From NCBI GenBank assembly GCA_042140185.1, contig CP159477.1:558001-622000 (forward strand): DNA of 64,000 bases, read 5' to 3'. Numbering within the stretch: the stretch's first letter is position 1; each line of letters opens with the position of its first letter. Under the pieces are notes generated by a model that was not told the DNA's origin, made no database searches, and saw only the letters and a list, made by a program, of their open reading frames with translations. This DNA comes from JANSXG01 sp024743075 (GTDB taxonomy: Bacteria > Planctomycetota > Phycisphaerae > Phycisphaerales > UBA1924). Below are positions 28,963 to 38,188 of the stretch, piece after piece. A program made the position numbers and the translations under genes.

Positions 28963-29667
28963 ATGCCCAAAACCGTTCTCGTCACCGGAGCCAATCGGGG
29001 CCTCGGCCTCGAATTCGCCCGCCAGCTCAAGAAGGCCGGACACACCGTCATCGGGACCGCGCGCCATCCCGACGATGCTATCGAGCTCGGCGAACTGCTC
29101 GTCGGCGATGACGACCGCCTCGAACAGCTCGATGTTGATTCCGACGACTCCGCCAAAGCCCTCGCCGGCAAACTCAAGGACGGCGACAAGCCCATCGCCA
29201 TCGACCTGCTCATCAACAATGGCGCCGTCTCCGGACACAAGGGAAAACTGCCCGAACTCGACATGGACGGCCTGATCGACGACCTGCGCATCAACGCCGT
29301 CGGCCCGATGCGCGTCACCAAGCATCTGCTGCCCAACCTCCGCGCCGGCTCGACCAAGCAGATCGTCAGCATCTCGTCGCAGCTCGGCTCGATCACCAAT
29401 GCCAACGGTGGCTCGTCGTATGGCTACCGGTCGTCCAAGGCCGCGCTGAACATGCTCAACAAGCACCTGTCCGTCGAACTCAAGGACGACGGCTTCACCT
29501 GCATGGTGATGCACCCCGGCTGGGTCCAGACCCGCATGGGTGGTGACCAGGCGCCGCTCACGCCGCCGGAATCGATCGCCGGGATGCTGAGGGTGATCGA
29601 GGGAGCGAAGCCCGAGACACACAACGGCGCGTTTCTTGATTACAAGGGCGAGACCCTGCCTTGGTGA
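28963..29667 (+). CDS. Short-chain dehydrogenase/reductase
   Basis: 234 residues of classical SDR. NAD(P)-binding TVLVTGANRGLGLEFARQL (TGxxxGxG), LLINNGAVS in place of NNAG, catalytic Ser in IVSISSQLGS, and YGYRSSK (YxxxK). It resembles the carbonyl-reductase-like 'sniffer' group. Its substrate is unknown. The stop overlaps the start of the acetyltransferase gene (GTGA), suggesting an operon with it. Confidence 0.9.
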   Translation: MPKTVLVTGANRGLGLEFARQLKKAGHTVIGTARHPDDAIELGELLVGDDDRLEQLDVDSDDSAKALAGKLKDGDKPIAIDLLINNGAVSGHKGKLPELDMDGLIDDLRINAVGPMRVTKHLLPNLRAGSTKQIVSISSQLGSITNANGGSSYGYRSSKAALNMLNKHLSVELKDDGFTCMVMHPGWVQTRMGGDQAPLTPPESIAGMLRVIEGAKPETHNGAFLDYKGETLPW

Positions 29668-30176
29668 ACGCCCCCCCGGTCATCGCCGACGCCACCGAAG
29701 CGGACATCGAGCCGATCTTCGCGATCTATGACCACTTTGTTCTGAACACCACCGCCACCTTCGAGACCGAGCCGCGCTCGGAAGCCGAGCGGCGCGCCTG
29801 GTTCGACGCCCACGACCCGCTGGCGCACGCGCTGCTCGTCGCGAAATACCCGTCCTCCGGCGACCTCCTCGGGTGGGCCGGGCTCAGCCCGTGGTCACCC
29901 CGGGCCGCGTACCGACGCACCGCGGAGGTCTCGGTCTACATCGCCCTCGACGCCCACCGTCGCGGCGTCGGACGCGCCCTCATGCACGCCCTCATCAAGC
30001 GTGCGCGGACCAACCGCTTCGGCGTCCTCATCGCCCGCATCGCGGGTCCGAGCGACGCCTCAAGAGCTTTCCACGCGTCCGTCGGCTTCCAGCCCGTCGG
30101 CCTGATGCGACGGTGTGGCAGCAAGTTCGGCTCGCTGCACGATGTGTTGATCATGGACCTGCATCTGGACGCCTGA
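29664..30176 (+). CDS. GNAT N-acetyltransferase, phosphinothricin/methionine-sulfoximine type
   Basis: 170 residues, start GTG 29664 in the GTGA overlap with the SDR gene. The opening VIADATEADIEPIFAIYDHF and NTTATFETEPRSEAERRAWF match the Pat/MnaT group; the acetyl-CoA loop is HRRGVGRALMHALI, and AFHASVGFQPVGLMRRCGSK is typical of the family's C-terminus. These enzymes acetylate amino-acid analogues. Natural substrate unknown. Confidence 0.9.
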   Translation: MNAPPVIADATEADIEPIFAIYDHFVLNTTATFETEPRSEAERRAWFDAHDPLAHALLVAKYPSSGDLLGWAGLSPWSPRAAYRRTAEVSVYIALDAHRRGVGRALMHALIKRARTNRFGVLIARIAGPSDASRAFHASVGFQPVGLMRRCGSKFGSLHDVLIMDLHLDA

Positions 30177-30262
30177 AGGGCTCGTCCCGAGCGACCGGGG
30201 TGGGGTGGTGCTGCTACACTCCCCTCCCCTATTTTTCACCCCCAGAACCCCGTTTTTCCGCT

Positions 30263-30270
30263 CAGGAGGA
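30263..30270 (+). promoter_or_regulatory. Strong ribosome-binding site of the 3-hydroxyacyl-CoA dehydrogenase gene
   Basis: CAGGAGGA at about 30263-30270 lies seven bases before ATG 30277, one of the best Shine-Dalgarno matches in the window, and settles the start of the gene. Confidence 0.7.
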
Positions 30271-30276
30271 GCTTTT

Positions 30277-31151
30277 ATGCCCGACGTCAAGACCCTCGCC
30301 GTCATCGGTTCCGGCCAGATGGGTGGCGGCATCGCACAGATCGCCGCGACCTCCGGAATCAACGCGATCGCCTACGACGCCCACCAGGGCTCACTCGACA
30401 AGGCCAAGAAGCTGCACGAGAAGCTCATGGCCCGCGCCGTCGAGAAGGGTCGCATGGAGCAGGCCGATGCCGATGCCGCGCTCGGGCGCATCACCTATAC
30501 CACCAAGTGGGACGACATGGCCGGGGCGGACTGGGTCGTCGAGGCCGCCGTCGAGAACGCCGAGGTCAAGGCCGACATCTTCACCAAACTCGCCCAGACG
30601 TTCGATCGCGACGACGTCGTGCTCGCCACGAACACCTCCTCCATCTCGATCACGCAGATCGCAGCGTCGGCCGAGGTCGCTCGAGCGGCGCAGGGCAGCG
30701 CGTCATCGGCATGCACTTCTTCAACCCGGTCCCCGTCATGAAACTCGTCGAGGTCATCAACGGCCTCGCGACCAGCCCCGAGGTCACCCAGAGGACCATC
30801 GACCTATCGAAGCAGATGGGCAAGGAGCCCCACGCCGCCAACGACCGCGCCGGCTTCATCTCCAACCGCGTGCTGATGCCGATGATCAACGAAGCGTTCT
30901 ACGCGTGGATGGAGGGCGTTGCCGAGCCCGAAGACATCGACGCGATCATGCGCCTCGGCATGGCCCACCCCATGGGCCCGCTGCGTCTGGCCGACTTCAT
31001 CGGCCTCGACACCTGCGTGTTCATCATGGACGTGCTCGCCGAGGGCCTGAACAACGATCGCTATCGCGCCTGCCCACTGCTGAAGCAGCTCGTCACCGCC
31101 GGTCGCCTCGGCGACAAGACCGGTCGCGGCGTGTTCGACTACAGCAAGTAA
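30277..31151 (+). CDS. 3-hydroxybutyryl-CoA dehydrogenase (one reading-frame break)
   Basis: Interconverts 3-hydroxyacyl-CoA and acetoacyl-CoA. First frame: Rossmann AVIGSGQMGGGIAQIAATSG, then VVEAAVENAEVKADIF and LATNTSSISITQIA. Second frame: RVIGMHFFNPVPVMKLVEVI (catalytic His), AGFISNRVLMPMINEAFYA (Asn) and the C-terminal HPMGPLRLADFIGLD. The join near 30675-30695 needs one missing base; the restored protein has about 291 residues, normal for Hbd. A strong terminator follows. Confidence 0.93.
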
Positions 31152-31176
31152 GCCGGTACCGGAGAGTACGGAAACA

Positions 31177-31209
31177 AAAACGCACGGCTCATAGCCGTGC
31201 GTTTTCTCT
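31177..31209. terminator. Bidirectional rho-independent terminator
   Basis: A perfect 13-base stem AAAACGCACGGCT / AGCCGTGCGTTTT (31177-31189 and 31193-31205) with a three-base loop, flanked by an A-run and a T-run. It lies between the convergent hydroxyacyl-CoA dehydrogenase and AsmA-like genes and can serve both. Confidence 0.9.
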
Positions 31210-31227
31210 TGTCACGTCAGCGCGGGC

Positions 31228-32133
31228 TCAGTTCCCGCCGCCACCCGGGCGTCCGGGCAGGCCGCCGGGGAACACGCCGTCGAGGCCGTCGCCGATCTGG
31301 TCGCCGATGTCCTTGATGCCGTCGTTGATCGCGTCATCGATCTGGCCCTGCACATCCTCGATGATCCTGGTCGCCTCAGCTTCCAGTTCCACGCCGAGGG
31401 AATCCAGCGACTGGAGCTGGGCGAGGCCGCTCTGGAGCTGCGCCCCGAGATCGCCGGGAAGCTGGCCGGCGTTCTCCGCGACCGCCGCGAGAATCGCCTT
31501 CACGATCGTCGCCGCGACCTCGGCCAGCTCCATCGGCTTGGCGTCGCCCTTGCCGAGGTCGGTCAGCTCGATCTGCGGCACCTTGACTTCCATCTTGGTC
31601 AGCTCGCTCAGGCCGCCGGGGACCGGGGCGAGATCGATGTTCACCGTGACATCCGTGATCAGCACGCGATCGATGGCGAACTTCTTGCCGCCCTCGGCCT
31701 TGGGCACATCCGGCTTCGGATCGCCGGATTCGAACCGCTTCAGGTTCTCCATGATTGCTCCGTAGTTGGTCTTGCCGTCGGCCCGCTGCAGGTAGACGCT
31801 GATGCCGTCGAGCGTCAGCGTCGGAAGGCTCACCACATCGCTGGTGAGAGAGGCGAGCGCCACGCTCACGCCGCCGCTGCCGAGCGCGAGGAAGTGGGGG
31901 CTGTCGAAGCCCTCCGGGTTCGAGACGGTCAGCCCGCCCATGTCGAACTCGCCGCCGAAGACCTTGACGTCTGCGGTGTCCAGCGTGGTCGGCACGCCGA
32001 GAGCGTAGGTGCTGCCCCGCTCGATGCCGGTCTTCGCGATCGAGTCGATCATGACGATCGCCACGATCACAACCAGCACAACCAGCCCCACGAGGGCGAT
32101 GCCCCCGCCCAGAATCACTTTGCCCAGTTTCAT
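31228..32133 (-). CDS. AsmA-like/DUF748-type membrane-anchored protein
   Basis: 301 residues with one N-terminal helix (about 7-32, GIALVGLVVLVVIVAIVMI). A beta-rich domain follows, carrying FGGEFDMGGLTVSNPEGFDS and LTLDGISVYLQRADGKTNY, patterns of AsmA-like proteins linked to lipid transport or outer-membrane homeostasis. The C-terminal third is helical and ends in a Gly/Pro tail (GGLPGRPGGGGN). Probably periplasmic and anchored. The precise role is unknown. Confidence 0.75.
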   Translation of the reverse strand: MKLGKVILGGGIALVGLVVLVVIVAIVMIDSIAKTGIERGSTYALGVPTTLDTADVKVFGGEFDMGGLTVSNPEGFDSPHFLALGSGGVSVALASLTSDVVSLPTLTLDGISVYLQRADGKTNYGAIMENLKRFESGDPKPDVPKAEGGKKFAIDRVLITDVTVNIDLAPVPGGLSELTKMEVKVPQIELTDLGKGDAKPMELAEVAATIVKAILAAVAENAGQLPGDLGAQLQSGLAQLQSLDSLGVELEAEATRIIEDVQGQIDDAINDGIKDIGDQIGDGLDGVFPGGLPGRPGGGGN

Positions 32134-32310
32134 TCGTCTTCCCTCCGGCGGCGTCGAGCGAACGCCCGGGCCGTTGCTGTTGGTGCATCCGTCACCATGA
32201 GGATACCGGCGCGGCCGCCCAAAATCGTTGATCGATGCTCGAAACCGCCCTCAGACGCTACCCTGCAGGGACCGGCATCCGCCGTCTGCCTCTGAAGCAA
32301 GGAACGCCCC

Positions 32311-32583
32311 ATGGCCAAAGCCGTCGTCGATCCCGATGAACTCCGTCGCTTCGCCACCGACCTCAAGCGGTTCAACAGCCAGCTCGACCAGCAGATGCGC
32401 CAGCTCCACGGGCGTTTGCAGGCCCTGTCGCAAACCTGGCGCGACCAGGAGCAGGCCAAATTCACCGAGGAGTTCGAGGAGACCATGCGCGTCCTGTCGC
32501 GATTCGTCGCCGCTTCGGACAACCACATTCCGTTCCTGCTCCGCAAGGCCGAGCGTGCCGAAGAGTACCTCCGCCAGCGCTGA
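32311..32583 (+). CDS. WXG100-like small helical protein (ESAT-6 superfamily-like)
   Basis: 90 residues, nearly all helical. Two helices are separated at QTWRDQEQAKF, where TW-R-D occupies the Trp-x-Gly turn of WXG100 proteins; position and spacing (about residue 43 of 90) fit the family although Gly is replaced by Asp. No signal peptide. WXG100 proteins are substrates or adaptors of type VII secretion driven by FtsK/SpoIIIE ATPases. It is the first gene of the operon that ends with such an ATPase, which supports the assignment. Confidence 0.75.
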   Translation: MAKAVVDPDELRRFATDLKRFNSQLDQQMRQLHGRLQALSQTWRDQEQAKFTEEFEETMRVLSRFVAASDNHIPFLLRKAERAEEYLRQR

Positions 32584-32607
32584 TCCCTCCCGGAGCCGCA
32601 CGCGCAC

Positions 32608-33750
32608 ATGAATCAGGGCGCCAACGTCAGATCAATTGAAGCGCTGGGCGAGTTGCGCAGTGCTCTGGCCGTTTACGAGGAGGAGGCCGCGGCGGCTCTT
32701 TCGATGGCGGAGGCCGACATCGTGCGCACCATCGACCGAATCCGCGCGCACAATATCCCGCACTGGAAGAAGGAGATTACCCGGCGTGAAGAGATGCTCA
32801 CCCGGGCCAAGTCCGACCTGGCGCGCGCCCAGATGACCGATCACTCGATGGGCCCCAAGTCCACCGTCGACGAACGCAAGGCGATCGCCAGGGCCCGGCG
32901 CGAGGTCGAGGAGGCCCGGATCAAGCTCCGAAACAGCCAGCGTTGGTTCCGGGAACTCGAGAAGCAGTACACCCTCTACAAGGGCCGCGTCGCCCCTATG
33001 CAGCGCATGGTTGCCGCCGAAATGCCGAGAGCCCGCCATGATCTTGAGATCATGGCCAGGACGCTTGACGAGTACGTTTCGATCTCGAGTGACGCGGACG
33101 GTGCCCCGCAGCAGGCCTCTCGCCCTACCGTGGCATCTTCCGGCGCCTCGGAAGGGCCGAGCCGGCGGGCCTGGAAGGATCTCGCCCCAAGCCGTCGCCT
33201 ACGCTCGCGTGCCCCGCTGGCCAGCGATTCCGTGGAGGTCCTGCACGCCGGGGCAGGTGCCGTCCGATGGGCGCTTCTGGACGAAGATTCCTCGCGCCGA
33301 CTTGCGCTTCTGCTGGGCGCGGCTGACGCGATGGAGATCCGCTCGTTTGACCCGGCGCAGGTCGCTCGGTCGCTCGGGTCTGTCGCCGAGATTCCGCCCA
33401 CCGAGGATCGCGTGGTCATTGACGCCTCCTGGGATCTGGCGTCGCCTACGGTGCTCATGCGCTCCGCAAACGCTCCGCTCGGCGATTCCGGCTGGCTGAT
33501 CTCGCGATCGGACGTGACGGAGCCGCCGCAGGAGTTGGTCGCGATCCGCGTCGGTGACGCGATAAAGGCCTACCCGGAACTCGCGATCGCCCTCAGCGCC
33601 CCACGATCAACCGTCCTGCTGGTCCGAGAAGGCGAACTGATCGCCGTTCAGGACGAGCGGGGCAGGCCGCTTTCGGCGTTCTCCGGCGGTACGCTGGACG
33701 ATCCGGAGGCTGGGCCTCACGCTGACAGCGACACGGAAGGAGCCCGATGA
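32608..33750 (+). CDS. Coiled-coil protein of the WXG100/FtsK operon
   Basis: 380 residues. The first 170 form a long charged coiled coil (EVEEARIKLRNSQRWFRELE and similar heptads). After an Ala/Ser/Arg linker, a globular domain of about 180 residues (DSVEVLHAGAGAVRWALLDE ... LVAIRVGDAIKAYPELAIAL) ends in an acidic tail. I know no named family. The start is ATG 32608, 24 bases after the WXG100-like gene, and its stop overlaps the next gene (ATGA). It could be a secreted substrate, an LXG-like toxin analogue, or a structural component; nothing in the sequence decides this. Confidence 0.7.
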   Translation: MNQGANVRSIEALGELRSALAVYEEEAAAALSMAEADIVRTIDRIRAHNIPHWKKEITRREEMLTRAKSDLARAQMTDHSMGPKSTVDERKAIARARREVEEARIKLRNSQRWFRELEKQYTLYKGRVAPMQRMVAAEMPRARHDLEIMARTLDEYVSISSDADGAPQQASRPTVASSGASEGPSRRAWKDLAPSRRLRSRAPLASDSVEVLHAGAGAVRWALLDEDSSRRLALLLGAADAMEIRSFDPAQVARSLGSVAEIPPTEDRVVIDASWDLASPTVLMRSANAPLGDSGWLISRSDVTEPPQELVAIRVGDAIKAYPELAIALSAPRSTVLLVREGELIAVQDERGRPLSAFSGGTLDDPEAGPHADSDTEGAR

Positions 33751-33959
33751 GTCTGAGAACCGGCATGCACCGCCTGCAGGACGCGACGAAGGCCTTCGAG
33801 GTCCGTTGGGACGCGGCACGCGATCAGTGGCACGACCGTCGCTCGCGCGACTTTGAAGCCAAGGTGATCGAGCCGATCCAGCCAGCCGCCCGGGCCGCGA
33901 TCGCCGCCATGGAACAGATGGCCGAGGTCACCTCCCGCGCCAGACAGGAGTGCTCGTGA
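33747..33959 (+). CDS. Second WXG100-like small helical protein
   Basis: 70 residues, helical. The pattern FEVRWDAARDQWHDRRSRDF then EPIQPAARAAIAAMEQM places a tryptophan turn (QWHD) between two helices, similar to WXG100-like partners encoded next to FtsK-type ATPases. It overlaps the upstream gene by ATGA and the FtsK gene by GTGA, so production of the three proteins is translationally coupled. It could form a heterodimer with the first WXG100-like protein. Confidence 0.65.
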   Translation: MSLRTGMHRLQDATKAFEVRWDAARDQWHDRRSRDFEAKVIEPIQPAARAAIAAMEQMAEVTSRARQECS

Positions 33960-36900
33960 ACCGGTCTACCTCCCCGCCCGTCTCCGGCCTGGCGTCCTCG
34001 CTGCGCGAAGCCGTCGACCTCGCCCGGCGCATGACCCGCGAGCGAGCCGAGGCCCAGACCACGATCGACGAGCAATGGAACAGCGCGACATTCTCCGCGC
34101 AGCGCGAACGCGACAAGGTGCTGTCCAAGGCCAAGGCCGATCGCGACGCGATGCTCGAATCGGCCCGGGCTGCGCACGCCGAAGCCATCGAAGCGGAGAA
34201 TGCCTCCTTCCAGTCCGTGCACGGTGCACTCGAACGCGAGTACCGCTCCAAGGAAGCAACTCTCCGTGAGGGGGCGACCCGCAAGATTAACGCCATCGAG
34301 AAGTCGCGCAAGGAAACGAATTGGCTCGCCGAAGAGGTGTCCGAGTCCGACATCCGCCAGGCCCGTGAGGCGTTGAACGACACAACTGACGGATTAAAGA
34401 AACTCGAGACCGAACTCGCGGAAAGCATCGAAGGGGTTCACGCGGACCTCGACCAGTTCGGCCTCTTCGAGCCCGACGCCGCTCGGCGGATTTCTCCGCA
34501 GTCGATCGACTTTGATCAGGATCCCCAGAAGACCGAGGTGAGCAGCGAGTCCGGCTCGGATGAGGAAACCGCAGCCGCGAGGGCGGCGCTCGACGACGCG
34601 AAGTCCGTCGCTGATTCCATCCGCGCATGTAAGCCTGCGAGGTTCTCTCAGAGTTCCGCGCTGATTATCACCGGTACGGTTCTTGCCCTCGTCGGTGCCG
34701 GCGGCGGACTCGCCATCAATCCCGACAACCTCGCTCCCTTTGTCGGCGGCGGTGCGATTCTGGGTCTCATCCTGACCGGCGCCCTGGCTCTGATGCTGCG
34801 AGGTCGTGCCCGGTCTCGCCTCGACGAGCTCTACGCTGAGTTCGAGACCGCTGCCCAACGCACCACCGCCCGCATCAAGCGTGAACGAGACCAGGCCATC
34901 GCCGACTTCCAGCAGGCCACCCGCGCCATCGCCGACCGACGCACCAAGGAGATTGCCGAATCGAATCGTTCACATGACGAGAAAGTGCGCGACGTCAAGA
35001 GCCGTTTCGAGTCCAAGCGAGCCGAACTCGCCGCCGCGTACCGGCCGCGTTTGAGCGAGATGGAAGAGAAGCACAAGATCAGGGTCGCATCTCTCGACGA
35101 GGAAGTCCGGATCCGAACCGAGGATGCCAACGGTGCATTCGCGAAGATTGAAGATGAAGCGACCGACCGGTTCGAACAACAGACCGCGGGCGCAGCAAAG
35201 GAGCGTGATGAGGCTAAAGCCCGGCTCGCGTCCGACTGGTCGGAGCGCGTTGCGCGATACGACGACCTCACCGGCTCGCTGCTGAAGCGCGATCACGCCG
35301 ACTTCCCCGATTGGTCCGACAGCGCCTGGGCGGCGTGGTCACCTCCGCACCGTTCGCTCGGCGCAGCGAAGTTCGGGCGCGTGCGCCTCGACCTCGCCAA
35401 ACTCCCCGGCGGCCTGCCCGACTCCGATGATCTCCCGCTCCCCAGACACGCCCGTGCCGATCTGCCCGCGCTGCTCGAGATGCCGCGTCACGCCTCGCTC
35501 CTGCTCGAATACCCGGCCTCCGACGATCGCAAGGCTCGGCGCGACACCGAGTCGCTCTCCGAGGCTCGCGCCCAAGCTATCCAGACCTTGCAGGCCGTCA
35601 TGCTGCGCATGCTCACCTCGCTGCCCCCGGCGAAGTGTCGTTTCACGATCATCGATCCCGTGGGCCTCGGCCAGAACTTCGCCGGCTTCATGCACCTGGC
35701 CGATTACAACGACCAATTCGTCAATCATCGCATCTGGACCGAACCACGCCATATCGAAGCGCGCCTCTCGGAGCTCACCGAGCACATGGAGAACGTGATC
35801 CAGAAATACCTGCGCAACGAATTCGAGACGATCGACGATTACAACGAGAAAGCCGGTGAGATCGCCGAGCCGTACCGCTTCCTCGTCCTCAGCGACTTCC
35901 CGGTCAATTTTGACGAGGCTTCCGCCCGTCGTCTCGCGTCCATTGTTTCCTCCGGTGCCCGCTGCGGCGTGCACACGCTCATCGCCTGCGACACGCGGGA
36001 GACCCTACCCACCGGCATCCAGCTTACGGACATGCGCGACCACGCCACGACGCTCGTGTGGCGAGACGGACGCTACGAGCTCGTTGACGATGTGCTCTCC
36101 GATGCTGATCTTGTCCTCGATCAGCCGCCAGCAGAAGACCGCATGACCGAGGTGCTCAAACGCGTCGGCGAGGCCTCGCGCGACGCCTCGCGCGTCGAGG
36201 TGCCTTTCCGGGCTGTCGCCCCGACCGACGATGATGTCTGGTCGCGCAGCAGTGCGCCTGACATCCGCGTTCCGCTCGGTCGAGCCGGCGCGACCAAGCT
36301 GCAGGAACTCGCTCTCGGGCACGGCACCGCCCAGCACGTACTGCTCGCCGGCAAGACGGGTTCCGGCAAATCCACGCTCCTCCACGTGCTCATCACCAAC
36401 CTCGCGATGTGGTACTCGCCGGAGGAAGTAGAGTTCTACCTGGTGGACTTCAAAAAGGGCGTTGAGTTCAAGGCCTACGCCGGCAAGGACGATCACGGCC
36501 CGCTGCCGCACGCTCGCGCCGTCGCCATCGAGTCCGATCGCGAGTTCGGCCTCAGCGTGCTCCAGCGCGTGGACGAAGAACTCAAACGCCGAGGCGACCT
36601 TTTCCGCGAAGCCGGTGTGCAGAACCTCGGCGGGTTCCGGCAAGCGAGACCGGGCGAAGTCATGCCGCGCACGCTCCTGATCATCGACGAGTTTCAGGAG
36701 CTCTTCGTAGAAGACGACAAACTCGCTCAGGATGCCTCGCTGCTGCTCGACCGTTTGGTGCGCCAGGGTCGGGCCTTCGGCATTCATGTGATCCTCGGCT
36801 CGCAGACTCTCGGCGGCGCGTACAGCCTCGCCCGCTCGACGCTCGGCCAGATGGCCATCCGCATCGCGCTGCAGTGCAACGAGGCCGATTCCTACCTCAT

Positions 36901-37960
36901 CCTCAATGAGGAAAACTCCGCCGCCCGCCTGCTCAGCCGCCCCGGTGAGGCGATTTACAACGATCAGGCTGGCATGGTTGAAGGCAACAGCCCATTCCAG
37001 ATTGTCTGGCTCCCCGATGCGCAGCGCGACGATGCCGTCGCCGAGATCTGCCAGCGCGCTGAGACATCCGGCATCCGGACAGGCAGCCCAGCGCTCGTTT
37101 TCGAGGGCAACGTTCCGGCGCGCCTCGATCGAAACAACCTGATGCGAATTGCCGCGTCCGATCAGGCCCGTGCGGAGCACATGTTCCCGCAGCTCTGGCT
37201 CGGCGAGGCCATCGCCATCAAAGATCCGACCGCCGCGCGCATGCGCCGTCAGAGCGGCTCGAACGTGCTCGTCGTCGGCCAGCGCGAGGAGGCCTCCCTC
37301 GGTCTGATGATGGGCACCGTCGTCTCGCTCGCCGCCCAGTGCGAAGCCCATCAGGCCCAAGCATACATCGTCGACGCCACACCCGACGATGACATTCGCG
37401 CCGGCCAGTTCGCGGCACTCGCCGGTGCGTTGCCCATCGACGCCCGATCCGTCAGCCCGCGCGATATCGAGCAGACGATCATGTCGATCGCTGAGGAAGT
37501 CCGCGCTCGCGTCGCCGAAAACGAGTCCGACGGGCCCGGCGTGTTCCTGCTGATCCACTCGATGCAGCGCATCCGCTCTCTGCGCCGCGATGAAGACAGC
37601 TTCGGCTTCTCCATGGACGACGGCGACACGCCCAAGCCTGACAAGTTGCTCGTCGAGATCCTGCGCGACGGACCCGGTGTGGGTGTGCACGTGGTCATGT
37701 CCTGCGACACGCTCACCAACACCGAACGCTACCTCGATCGCAACGCCATGCGCGAGATCGAGAACCGAGTCCTCTTCCAGATGAGCTCTGGCGACTCGAC
37801 CCAACTCATCGACTCGCCGGCGGCGTCACGCCTCGGTCCGAATCGCGCCATATTCTTCAGCGAAGAGTCCGGCGTCGTCGAGAAGTTCCGTCCCTACGCG
37901 CCGCTCGACCCGGCGGAAGTCGCCAAGACGCTCCGCGAACTGGGCATCGAACCGCGCTGA
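33956..37960 (+). CDS. FtsK/SpoIIIE-family ATPase of a type VII-like secretion system (EssC/EccC-like)
   Basis: 1,334 residues. I use GTG 33956, which overlaps the preceding stop and follows AGGAG. Order: coiled coil (about 15-230), two transmembrane helices (about 236-256 and 262-283), a second coiled coil (285-440), then three ATPase-like domains. Domain 1 (about 505-690) lacks a Walker A. Domain 2 has Walker A GKTGSGKST (799-807) and Walker B LLIIDE (Asp911, Glu912), plus the FtsK-type GRAFGIHVILGSQTLGG. Domain 3 (about 1,100 on) has VGQREEASLG in place of Walker A. Membrane-tethered tandem FtsK domains define EssC/EccC motors. The twist is that only the middle domain looks catalytic. Confidence 0.9.
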   Translation: MNRSTSPPVSGLASSLREAVDLARRMTRERAEAQTTIDEQWNSATFSAQRERDKVLSKAKADRDAMLESARAAHAEAIEAENASFQSVHGALEREYRSKEATLREGATRKINAIEKSRKETNWLAEEVSESDIRQAREALNDTTDGLKKLETELAESIEGVHADLDQFGLFEPDAARRISPQSIDFDQDPQKTEVSSESGSDEETAAARAALDDAKSVADSIRACKPARFSQSSALIITGTVLALVGAGGGLAINPDNLAPFVGGGAILGLILTGALALMLRGRARSRLDELYAEFETAAQRTTARIKRERDQAIADFQQATRAIADRRTKEIAESNRSHDEKVRDVKSRFESKRAELAAAYRPRLSEMEEKHKIRVASLDEEVRIRTEDANGAFAKIEDEATDRFEQQTAGAAKERDEAKARLASDWSERVARYDDLTGSLLKRDHADFPDWSDSAWAAWSPPHRSLGAAKFGRVRLDLAKLPGGLPDSDDLPLPRHARADLPALLEMPRHASLLLEYPASDDRKARRDTESLSEARAQAIQTLQAVMLRMLTSLPPAKCRFTIIDPVGLGQNFAGFMHLADYNDQFVNHRIWTEPRHIEARLSELTEHMENVIQKYLRNEFETIDDYNEKAGEIAEPYRFLVLSDFPVNFDEASARRLASIVSSGARCGVHTLIACDTRETLPTGIQLTDMRDHATTLVWRDGRYELVDDVLSDADLVLDQPPAEDRMTEVLKRVGEASRDASRVEVPFRAVAPTDDDVWSRSSAPDIRVPLGRAGATKLQELALGHGTAQHVLLAGKTGSGKSTLLHVLITNLAMWYSPEEVEFYLVDFKKGVEFKAYAGKDDHGPLPHARAVAIESDREFGLSVLQRVDEELKRRGDLFREAGVQNLGGFRQARPGEVMPRTLLIIDEFQELFVEDDKLAQDASLLLDRLVRQGRAFGIHVILGSQTLGGAYSLARSTLGQMAIRIALQCNEADSYLILNEENSAARLLSRPGEAIYNDQAGMVEGNSPFQIVWLPDAQRDDAVAEICQRAETSGIRTGSPALVFEGNVPARLDRNNLMRIAASDQARAEHMFPQLWLGEAIAIKDPTAARMRRQSGSNVLVVGQREEASLGLMMGTVVSLAAQCEAHQAQAYIVDATPDDDIRAGQFAALAGALPIDARSVSPRDIEQTIMSIAEEVRARVAENESDGPGVFLLIHSMQRIRSLRRDEDSFGFSMDDGDTPKPDKLLVEILRDGPGVGVHVVMSCDTLTNTERYLDRNAMREIENRVLFQMSSGDSTQLIDSPAASRLGPNRAIFFSEESGVVEKFRPYAPLDPAEVAKTLRELGIEPR

Positions 37961-38015
37961 GCCGGGTTTCGCCTTCGTGGAACGTCCGAACCGCGCGTCC
38001 TTTGCGCCTTGTGAC

Positions 38016-38045
38016 CGGATAAGCCGTCTGCTCACTAGTTATCCG
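38016..38045. repeat. Inverted repeat upstream of hpf
   Basis: CGGATAA (38016-38022) and TTATCCG (38039-38045) form seven-base perfect arms with a 16-base spacer in the 228-base gap between the FtsK gene and hpf. It may be a weak terminator or an operator; no T-run follows. Confidence 0.35.
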
Positions 38046-38188
38046 CGCCTGTCGTTGGAGAACCGTGAAGATTTTCCTTTGTGCTCGGCGCGTTGACCTT
38101 TAGCATCGCAAGTCGACCGGCACCGAGCCGCTCGGAGCTGTTTTCGAGCCGATCGGAACCGGCGAAGGCTGAAGCGAAAGGACCAGTC

